DNA from: Dipteris shenzhenensis
Lineage: Eukaryota; Polypodiophyta; Polypodiopsida; Gleicheniales
DNA length: 64,000 nucleotides
Strand: one strand, 5' to 3'
Assembly (NCBI GenBank): GCA_047967505.1
Contig: CM106539.1
Positions 55,887 to 64,000 of the stretch are shown one piece after another. Every line of letters begins with the position of its first letter. Within the stretch, counting starts at the first letter, position 1. Made by a program: the position numbers and the translations under genes. The notes under the pieces are model-generated. The model ran no database searches and was not told where the DNA came from. It saw only the letters and a program-made list of their open reading frames with translations.

Positions 55887-56767
55887 GTGGATGTGAAGAA
55901 CACTAAGCTATGGCATGAGAGGTTTGGTCATCTAAACCTTAGTTCTTTGAAGGAGATGCATAAAAGTGGAATGATTGCAGACCTACCAGAAATTTCAGAT
56001 CTGCCCGATGTATGTGAAGCTTGCATGATGGGCAAGCAACATCGGCATCCCTTTCCTAAAGAGGCCAGTAGAGCAAAGGCTCCTCTAGAGCTCGTACACA
56101 CGGACCTCTGCAGAAAGATGGAGACGGAAGCTTTGGGTGGTTCCTACTACTTCATGATGCTGATCGACGACTATGGTAGAAGGATATGGATATACTTCCT
56201 GAAGACTAAAGACGAGGCTTTTAGTAGGTTCAAGGAATGGCATGTAATGGTCGAGAAAGAAACGAGGAGGAAGGTGAAGAAGTTGAGATCAGACAGAGGT
56301 GGAGAGAGTTCACATCAACTGAATTCGAAAGTTACTGTAAAAGTCACAGAATCAAGAGGCAGAAACCCCCACCACATACATCACAGCAAAATGGAGTAGC
56401 AGAACGCAAGATGCATGTCATCTACGAAATGGGCTGGAGTATGATGAAAGGGAAAGATTTGCCAAAGACTTTCTGGGCTAAAGCATGTAACACTACAGTT
56501 TACATCCTGAATCGTAGCTACATGAAGGCTGTGAATGGGATGACTCCACTGCAAGCCTTTTCTGGTAAGAAACCTTCAGCTGCATATTTCAGAGTTTTTG
56601 GATATGACTGTTTTATGCATGTCCTTGATGCTACCAGGACCAAATGGGAACCGAAGAGCCGGAAGTGTATTTTCTTGGGCTACAGTGAAGAGGCCAAGGG
56701 TTACCGTCTCTATAACCCTGTTACCAAGAAGGTAATTGTAAGTCATAATATGGTCTTCTCAGAATAG
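55887..56767 (+). pseudogene. Ty1-copia integrase, element B2
   Basis: The first frame (55887-56399) has the pre-integrase zinc region (LWHERFGHLNLSSLKEMH; CEACMMGKQHRHPF) and core motifs LVHTDLC and LRSDRGGE, the first two catalytic aspartates. A two-base gain in a GAGAG run near 56305 shifts the frame. The second frame (to 56767) holds SQQNGVAERK with the catalytic Glu, then the C-terminal FRVFGYDCFMHVLD-like part and CIFLGYSEEAKGYRLYN. It ends at TAG 56765-56767. All catalytic residues survive; only the frameshift and stops disable it. Confidence 0.92.
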
Positions 56768-57678
56768 CCGCATCAATTAGAGGAGGATGCTTCCTTCCCA
56801 GACAACTAGGACCAGGATATCCATCCAGTACCGCCACTAACAACAGACCGTACTCCCCCAATGGTGCTTGGGAGGATTCAAGACAAAGAAGATGAAGAAG
56901 AGCCTGTAGAACCACAACGGCAATGGCCATTCCCAAAGTGGGTAAAGTAGCTTTTGGATGGCAGAGAACCTCTAGCCATTGAGGAGGAACCATCCGAACA
57001 CCACCGGTCCAAGAGATTAGAGGAGCAAAGAAGGGCCCAGGAACACTTGGTCAACTATGCTTTGATGACAGAAGTGATCCGTGCTGATGAACCCAAGTGT
57101 CTTGAAGAGGCACAGGGCGATGATAGGTGGATGGAGGCTATGCAATCAGAGTATGGCTCCATAATGAAGAACAACACTTGGGACCTTATGGATCGACCAC
57201 CAAAACGCAAGGTAATGAGAACCAAGTGGGTGTACAAGACCAAGTACAAGTCCGACAGCATGTTGGATAAGTACAAGGCTCGGCTCGTGGCAAAAGGATT
57301 TGCACAGGTACATGGTTTTGATTATCAAGATACTTTTGCTCCCACAGCTCGAGGCCGAGTATAAATCTGCATGCTTTGCCTCTTAAGAGGTAGTGTGGTT
57401 GAGGAGGATTTTGGGGGACATGGGTCCAGTGCAAGCCTACGCAGTTATCATGTGACAATCAGAGTTGCATGGCGATTGCAAAGAACCCTGTGTTCCACGC
57501 TCGCACAAAACACATTGAGATTCAATATCACTTTGTACGCGAGCTCATCATGGATGGAGTGTTCGACTTGGTGTACTGTCCGACTATAGAGAATGCTGTG
57601 GACATCTTCACGAAGGCTCTTGGAAGAGACTTGCTGGAGAGGCATCTTCATCGACTTGGCATTGGGCTGAAAAAGTAA
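56768..57678 (+). pseudogene. Ty1-copia RT-RNase H with large internal deletion, element B2
   Basis: After a Pro/Glu-rich linker with TAG stops, RT runs from WMEAMQSEYGSIMKNNTWDL (57128) through KYKARLVAKGFAQVHGFDYQ to DTFAPTA near 57348. There it passes at once into EAEYKSACFAS (57351-57383), the late RNase H motif. The RT palm with YVDD and most of RNase H, normally over 1 kb, is missing. A stop (57384) and a one-base shift near 57455 follow; the RNase H tail MAIAKNPVFHARTKHIEIQY ends at TAA 57676-57678. Confidence 0.92.
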
Positions 57679-57696
57679 GTTCACTTGCAGGTGGAC

Positions 57697-57708
57697 ATTG
57701 AGGGGGGG
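57697..57708 (+). promoter_or_regulatory. polypurine tract, element B2
   Basis: ATTGAGGGGGGG directly precedes the 3' LTR start TGTTAG, the usual primer for plus-strand DNA synthesis. Confidence 0.85.
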
Positions 57709-58438
57709 TGTTAGATATCAATGCTCCACTCTCATGTAACTACGTGAGAACCAGCTAACTCTACTTGTAAGCCCCCCATATGAGGAGAAGGCATTTGAGT
57801 AGCTTGGTTATCCGGTAGGTCCTGGTTTGGACACCAAATGGGGGCCATGTGTGGCCTGATGGCTGGACGGCTTCAGATAGAGTTGGCACACCGCCAACTA
57901 GGCTACATGCAAGTGTGAGAAGGCATCCCTTGACTGACCGCACTAAGGGTAGACGGAGCATTTCTCGAGGCAGCCCCGAGTTGCGGGGCCCACCGTTTGG
58001 AGCCTCAAATGATCCCACATGGCTCTGGGCTAAACGAAGAACGTAGGTTAGTTGCTCTGTTTTGTGCACCGGTTCTATCGTATGGTCGGTGGCCGATTTC
58101 GGGACCGACCCCCAGTCGACTGTTTGGGGCAGACTAGGTCGGTCACCCAATTGAGCCTAACCAACTACGACTGGTGGCTATATAAGAGCAAGCCCGTAAA
58201 GCCCATTTCATCACTGGCTATAGCAACCCTAATTCCTTAGCATCTAGCCTCCGTCTTCTACTATTTCCAGCACGCCATTGAAGCTTCTTTCACAAGAGCA
58301 CACGGTTGGGAGGTAGTGCCATCTATTGTATCAGTTCTACAGTAATCAAATTTTTTATTCTCCATACTATCTTGTTTTCTCTCTTGCGTACGAGATCCTG
58401 TTATCTGTTGAGCACAGACGTTGTATTATTTTCTTACA
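57709..58438 (+). mobile_element. 3' LTR of copia element B2, complete, 730 bp
   Basis: It runs from TGTTAGATATC to TTTTCTTACA, with TG...CA ends, after a polypurine tract. It serves as the reference for the other three family B LTRs (11698, 12399, 54258). A TATA element is at 58179-58185. Because the 5' LTR is truncated, a target-site duplication cannot be tested. Confidence 0.93.
58179..58185 (+). promoter_or_regulatory. TATA box of element B2 3' LTR
   Basis: TATATAA in the conserved GGCTATATAAGAGCAAGCCC context; could drive read-out into the gypsy gag remnant to the right. Confidence 0.6.
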
Positions 58439-58529
58439 CATACATAAGAAAAATACATGAGGTAAACAAGAAAACTTAATTGCAATTAAAATTTTAAAAA
58501 AAGCAAAGACCAAACACCCCATGTAGTGA

Positions 58530-59445
58530 GTAATGTGGGATTCACCCCATCGCAGCTTCTACTAGATTATTGAAATCATTTGCTCCAGCAAGTTGGTCAC
58601 GGCCTGCTACTACCATCCACAACTCCTTGTTGAGCCCTTTGCAAAACTAGTCTCCCAACTGTTCTTTAGAGGGTCTTTGTGGTGCTGCAAGCCTTTGATA
58701 CAAATTTCTAAATTTGTGTGCATAATCCTCCACTAATAAGTCTTTCTACTTCATGTTGTAAAGCCTTTTAAGCATCACTTCCAGTATTGTTTCCTTGTGA
58801 AATCTTCCCAAGAAAGATCCCTTCAACTCATCATCTGTAGCAAAGTGTGGTAGCCCACACTGCATGAACCAGCTCAGTGCTCTCCCTTCCATTGTGGCTG
58901 CAAACTGCTCCTTCTTTACTGCATCTGTTAATCCCTAGAATCGCTTGCAATCTATCGGGTTTTGAACTGCCCTGCATGAGTGTTAGGGTCTTGTCCTTTT
59001 TTCCCTTCGAACTTTGTAGCTTTTACTAGTGGATTTAGATTTGCCATGATGATAGGTGGTGGACCGTTTGTCTCCTTCTTGGTTGAGGTGGCAATGGATT
59101 GAACAAGTTTCTTTGGGCTGCAAGCAACACAAACTCTTGCTGCTACATAAGATCCATAGGTAGTTCTAATGAAAAATTCTGATGGTGACATCAGATTCAG
59201 TCTTGGATTTGCTTCCTCTGCTTCTAAATACTCTAAACTCCGAGTAGAATTCATAGAGGATCCTTCTCTACTCTGAACATAGTCACATCCTCACTGCTTT
59301 CTCCATCTTGTTGTTGTTGTAGGTCAGTTTCACTTGAGGGTTTGGACCTGACTCTTACCCTGGTAAAATAAGTGTGACCACTTCGAGTAGGAGTCTCTTG
59401 TTCTCCTATGTTCAACATTTGAAGGCAATGATCACCCTCAGTCAA
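58530..59445 (-). pseudogene. Ty3-gypsy gag remnant
   Basis: On the minus strand ATG at 59443-59445 opens MTEGDHCLQMLNIGEQ; a shift near 59252 leads to a second frame with ATKFEGKKGQDPNTHAGQF (58955-59025). Decayed sequence then spells the core of the retrotransposon gag family: LSWFMQCGLP-like words, then EVMLKRLYNMK and LLVEDYAHKFRNLYQRL (58690-58800), and LAGANDFNNLVEA near 58570. No zinc knuckle or protease follows, because the copia B2 LTR starts at 58438. This suggests that B2 inserted into a gypsy element. Confidence 0.75.
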
Positions 59446-60316
59446 AATGCTCGAGTTTACCTTAGGTAGGGCTACTACTTGAGTCCTATATAAGCTTTAT
59501 AAGGATATAATTGATAAATTTAGGGCCTTGTGCTTCTTTTATTTGAAATCATGGCATATCGAGAATATCATAGATAATTAATTTCCTATCTAAGGCCTTG
59601 AGGCTTTTCTAGTTTTGCTCATGGCCTATCAAGGTTACCTTAGATATGGCTATCACTCGAGAGGTCTACGAGAATATATATTGGTACATTTATGGGGATT
59701 GTGCATAAGGCTTGTGCAAGACATATATAAGTTTCTTGAGGCAAATGGGATTGTGCACATATGAGTAAGACTTGTTTGACAATTGATTCATGTTATAAAA
59801 TGAAATACATTACAGGTATGATTATACATATGATTATGCATAGTAGCAAGCATTTGAAGGCTCTTAGTCTATTGATTTGTGTGATACACATTGTGGTCAT
59901 GATTGAACATATGCATGAGATTGCCTTTTCAAGCTGCTACTTGGAAAAGAAAGTCTTTCAAGTTAATGGGTGTTCCTACTAATGTAAGAAGTATTTCTAT
60001 GTCTCATCTTTTATAAGAGATTTTAGTGTGTATTGGATGGTGGTAGGTGACTGAGAGAAGTTGGAATCTTGGAAAAAGATTACTTCATCATTTGGACTAG
60101 TTAATTAGCTTGGACTTCCTTTCTTTTAAGATTCTTCATCTTAATGCTTTTCATATTAGTGGTCCAATCATTTGGGGTTTTTTTCAAATCTTACATACAC
60201 CTATCTTCAAATTTTGGTATCTTTGAAACTTCTAATATGTCTTGCACAAATGGATTAATGCATATGTCTACCTCATGGCATAAGGACCTCATAAATATGG
60301 AGTATTCATATTAGAC

Positions 60317-60317
<1 letters not shown>
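59446..60317. other. no recognised gene
   Basis: A loose repeat of GGCCTTG.GCTTTT and GGCTA..ACTCGAG words occurs at 59465-59700. A 73-codon frame at 59761-59982 shows no motif. Confidence 0.4.

Positions 60318-60363
<46 letters not shown>
60318..60363. repeat. (TG)n microsatellite, about 45 bp
   Basis: A pure TG run. Confidence 0.95.
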
Positions 60364-60365
<2 letters not shown>

Positions 60366-60689
60366 CAAAAATACCCCAAGAACATGGCACTCGAAGCTCT
60401 TAAAAAATTATAACAAGTGACCACTATATTATATTCCAAAAGTACGTAAAGCTTGTAAGTACATCAGGAAATCAAAGTTGAATCCTTCAGGTGTCCAATA
60501 CTCCACAGTCAAGGTCTCCTTACCTGCCACCATCTAGAGAAAACCAGTTATTAGGACAACAAAGTTTTAAAAGGGTAGACAGGTAATGCCTGCACACCCC
60601 GGCTTGTTATCGCTTTACCTAGAAGACGGAGACCTATCAAGATCCATGGCTAGAAAAGGCACAAGGGGCAACATGAAAAGTTTAAGGCA

Positions 60690-60960
60690 GAAGTACACGC
60701 CTTCCATATAAGAGGCATTGGAGGGGACAATAATTTTGAAAATCAACTGCTAAGCCTTCCATGTAGGAGGCACATAATGTCATTAGCAAGGATAATTATT
60801 TAAGAGGCATTAGTATGGAAAATTATTTTGAAAAAACAACATTTAGCCTACCATATAGGAGGTGTAAAAAAAAAATTATTCAGCCTACCATGTAGGAGGA
60901 ATTAGAATGGAAAAAATAGACTGACCTAGCTTGCCATAGACGAGGCATAAAAACAAGCAA
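60690..60960. repeat. degenerate repeat with CC.TGTAGGAGGCAT core
   Basis: About five or six diverged copies of GCCTTCCATATAAGAGGCATT (near 60698, 60752, 60808 partial, 60845, 60887, 60937), spaced roughly 40-90 bases. Confidence 0.55.
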
Positions 60961-62575
60961 AAACTTTGCAAAGAGGACGTTCTAGAAGGGACACTTGTTT
61001 TGAAGCCAAATAAAGTGGCCTTCCAAGCTCAATTACTAGTATAGATAAGAGGATGTAACCATAGGCATCGTTAGACAAAGGGAACATCTTAGATACTTTC
61101 ATGAAAGTATATAACTAATGGGTTAGCACGACTAGGTTAAACCATTGATTGCAAGCAGAAAAAAAGAGGGGGCAAACTTAATTAGAGATCCTAATCCAAT
61201 GAAAAAAAAGACACTAACTTTTTGCCAAGCTTGTATATATGTATACAGATCCACAAGAGGTCATAAGAAAGCTATAAGGGGTTCAAAATAGATAACACTA
61301 AGTGGGGTGTAACCCTGCATATAGTTAGTTAATCATGTAGGGTTACTACTACGGAAAAAGGTTAGCAAAGGGTTAGTGGTATAGTTCATATAAAGGTAAG
61401 TATAGAAAGAGTAAGGGTAGTATGTCCTAATGAAGTATCTAGAGGTACAAAGTGAAACGTCACGCATAATCACGGAGATGGGAAAAGATAAAAAATCGAT
61501 GCACAGGCAGCAAACTATGTAAATGACCGACCATCCTACCAAAGCTACGCACGAACGCCTTGCAGCGATCAAAGACAACACATAAATAGGCAAAATACTC
61601 CAAGCATTTACAAAGCAAGGGAAGAAAGATGCTATGCAGTATATGGAACTAGGGAGCAAGCGGCAGAAGGTAAGAACACAATCTCCCTCACGAAAATTTA
61701 AATAGTTTTTATAAAATGTCTTCTCGGAATTATACGTTAGATCCAAAACTCTTGTTAAAATTCTTTTAATAATTTACATATTATACCTTGTAAATTTTTT
61801 ATAATCCAAGTAATTTACCTTTTAAACCCTGCCGTTGGCTCTTTAAAGTGATCCACATGCATTTCCTCCTTAATTTAAGCATGTGATAATGGTTGACCTA
61901 CCTACTTTACGGTGCCCTCTCTATTTTGTGCTATGTAACTAACTACTTATCTACACACCATTCGACTTCTATCCTGCTATGTTATCCTCCTCTATTCTCT
62001 ACCGTTTTCTCTCCTAAGTGCGACCACTATCCCATCCCCCTCTACACCCAACTATCTATTACGTGTGCTCCATGGCATCATCTTAGGTCCACTACCTTTG
62101 CTCTCTCTCTCTCTAGTTTCTGGTCACCCTTATTATCCCCCTACTTATCGCTCATGTGCGTTCTCCTACACTGTATTAGTGACGGCCTTATATCTTGGCA
62201 TAGTGCCTAGATTGCATTGAGGCTGAATATCGTTCGAGCGTTGCCTTCGGAGTCACGGACTAAGTCGTGTGTGAGTTGCGTGTGTTTTTCCTTGGCTGTT
62301 TCGTTTATACGCAACTTCATTGTATTGCATGTTTCCATTAGTTACTAACTTGCCTGTAGATGTCCTTGGTTATAGTCATGTTGTGAGGACTTCCAGGGTG
62401 TTGATGACTTTCTCCTTGCCCTTGGATGCCATCTTATCTCCTTCTTCACTCACCAGGGGGGGGATTTTGAAATATGTTTGAAGCTTAGGTTGCTTGCATT
62501 GCTCAGATTTCTAACTTCTTTTCGGTTGTCTCATATGCTAGTGCTTTGTATGATTATTCCTCTATTTGATTTAAA
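60961..62575. other. no recognised gene
   Basis: A 137-codon minus-strand frame at 61333-61746 is Cys/Ser/Phe-rich and motif-free. The 61893-62210 plus frame (105 codons) is Leu/Ser/Cys-rich and low in complexity. Neither is supported as a gene. Confidence 0.4.
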
Positions 62576-63024
62576 GCTATTTTTCATGCGAGGAAGAGAT
62601 TCGGACGTCATAACAAGTAGAACTGTCACAAGTATGTACTCAAAATGAATAGTAGAGATGGATAATATCAAGCGATCCATTATGTGTTTGCAAAGCTTTC
62701 CCAGGTCGCGCACCAATGAAGATTTTCGAGGTAAAGGAACCTGTGTAATCATATGTGTATTTGTATGTCTGTGAGGGAGTACAGGCTGTGTGTGTGTGTG
62801 TGTGTGTGTATTTTCGTGAGGAAGAGATTCAAACGTCATAACAAGTAGGACTGTCACAAGTATGTACTCAAAATGAATAGTAGAGATGGATAATATCAAG
62901 CGGTACATTATGTGTTTGCAAAGCTTTCCCAGGTCGCACCAATGAAGATTCCCAAGGTAAAGGAACCTATGTAATCATATGTGTGTTTATATGTTTGTGA
63001 GGGAGTACAAGCTATGTGTGTGCA

Positions 63025-63030
<6 letters not shown>
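62576..63030. repeat. 228-bp tandem duplication ending in (TG)n
   Basis: GAGGAAGAGATTC begins at 62590 and again at 62818. The copies agree for about 200 bases, including AGAACTGTCACAAGTATG or its variant, AATGAATAGTAGAGATGG and CCCAGGTCGC, and both run into a TG microsatellite. Confidence 0.9.
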
Positions 63031-63086
<56 letters not shown>

Positions 63087-63239
63087 CATGTGCATGTGTG
63101 TGTACACATGTGTATGGATACAAACATAAGAAAAGTTGATAAGCATGCATATGAGAGAGAGAGAGAGAGAGAGAGAGCATGTGCATGTGTGTGTACACAT
63201 GTGCATGCATACAAACAGAAGAAAAGTTGATAAGCATGC

Positions 63240-63282
<43 letters not shown>
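63010..63282. repeat. (TG)n, then two-unit repeat with (GA)n tracts
   Basis: A TG run (63023-63071) is followed by two copies of a roughly 80-90 bp unit, each a GA tract plus CATGTGCATGTGTGTGTACA and AAAAGTTGATAAGCATGC. A third GA tract (63243-63282) follows. The overlapping frames of Leu/Ser/His/Thr they create are not genes. Confidence 0.9.
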
Positions 63283-63285
<3 letters not shown>

Positions 63286-64000
63286 ACATCAAGGGGCCAC
63301 TTTGATTAGAAAAGTGAACAGTGTGTCTCTATCTACTTCAGTGTGGTGAACATGGGGTGTCTGTATCCTTGAAGCAATAATGTAAGGAGGAGAGCAGATT
63401 AGAGAGTGGTTGTAACAAATGACATCTTAAAAGGAGTAAGGGTCAAAGGTGTAGATTTGAGTATTATGGGTGCTAGGATGTGAGGGATCCAATAGAGGAA
63501 AAAATAACATTACAAAATAGGAAGAAGGAGAAGAAATAGAACAAGCGAGCAAGTGGGAAAGAGAATAAACAGCAAAAGACAACAAATGAGGCTCCAAAAG
63601 TAGGGCTAGAAATAGAGGAATGCTAATAAGTACATGAACTTCTCGAGAGTTAATGACAAAATTGGGATTAAAATTTTTAAGCATTGTTTGTGTTTAGTTG
63701 TTTATTCTCCCATTTGCACCTCAATAGGGGTGAACGCTCAAAAGTGTTGATAAGGCTCAAAGCTTACCAAATTGTCTATTGCCATGAAAGGTTGGAAACT
63801 AAGGTTGGGAGTGAGGAAGAAATTTGAAGTTTGCATAGGAAAGGAAGCCTTTTCACTCGAACTTTAGGGTTCAAAAGATAAAGAAATAGGAGGGATTTTT
63901 TTTAAAAATGATGTGCTTGATATTTTAAAGCTTCAACAATCCGGGGGGGGGGGGGGGAGGAAAAAGGAAAAACAGCAGGGGAGGAATTCAACCTATGTTA
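63283..64000. other. no recognised gene; G15 run
   Basis: Purine-rich non-coding sequence, with 15 consecutive G at 63943-63957. Confidence 0.5.

Noticed and set aside
62908-63292. Overlapping frames of 64-109 codons rich in His/Thr/Leu/Ser
   Set aside because: They are translations of TG and GA microsatellites.
1-64000. CRISPR array, tRNA or rRNA genes, bacterial operons or phage genes
   Set aside because: No regular spacer-repeat array, cloverleaf with conserved TTCGA arm or rRNA signature was seen; gene content is plant retrotransposon type throughout.

Overview
The window looks like nuclear DNA of a land plant whose genome is full of retrotransposons. It holds remnants of at least six Ty1-copia and four Ty3-gypsy LTR elements, primer-binding sites matching plant initiator-Met and Asp tRNAs, plant-type splice sites, long dinucleotide microsatellites and many foldback repeats. 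No rRNA, tRNA, bacterial operon or CRISPR array was seen. The sequence does not fix the species; a large-genome plant such as a fern, lycophyte or gymnosperm fits best, but that is inference.

Layout. 0.6-2.1 kb: decayed copia RT/RNase H (minus) with an LTR piece. 5.9-11.7 kb: a candidate short LTR with a Met-tRNA primer site, a long non-coding stretch, then a copia gag-protease-integrase-RT series (plus) cut off at 11698. 11.7-13.85 kb: two LTRs of one copia family joined head to head, followed by a partial gag. 13.9-14.6 kb: the 3' end of a chromodomain-type gypsy element. 15.2-16.0 kb: two foldback structures. 16.4-18.5 kb: decayed gypsy RT-integrase (minus). 21.0-21.3 kb: a degenerate minisatellite.

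22.5-34.6 kb is the most unusual part. A large gypsy element with an Asp-tRNA primer site carries gag (three zinc knuckles), protease, RT, RNase H and integrase. A second retropepsin-like domain lies downstream of the integrase, followed by a tail with repeated WVP and QEP motifs. Non-coding blocks with the same GCGC/ATTAAT-centred palindromes flank the coding part on both sides. A broken coiled-coil reading frame of unknown function follows at 32.7-34.6 kb.

34.8-36.9 kb: a broken unknown gene, microsatellite, short hairpin and a possible CACTA-type transposon end. 40.2-43.5 kb: a copia element (minus) with PBS, polypurine tract and an internal RT-RNase H deletion. 43.5-48.2 kb: more copia fragments among locally duplicated blocks and microsatellites. 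48.5-49.3 and 52.6-53.8 kb: two unidentified gene-like loci whose reading frames run across GT-AG introns, the best candidates for cellular genes. 54.3-58.4 kb: a copia element of the head-to-head LTR family, with a complete 3' LTR, truncated 5' LTR and internal pol deletion. 58.5-59.4 kb: a gypsy gag remnant (minus). 59.4-64 kb: non-coding DNA with tandem duplications and microsatellites.

No element appears able to move by itself. Each has stops, frameshifts, deletions or changed catalytic residues, and many in-frame stops are TAG where the family has CAG, consistent with decay of methylated cytosine.
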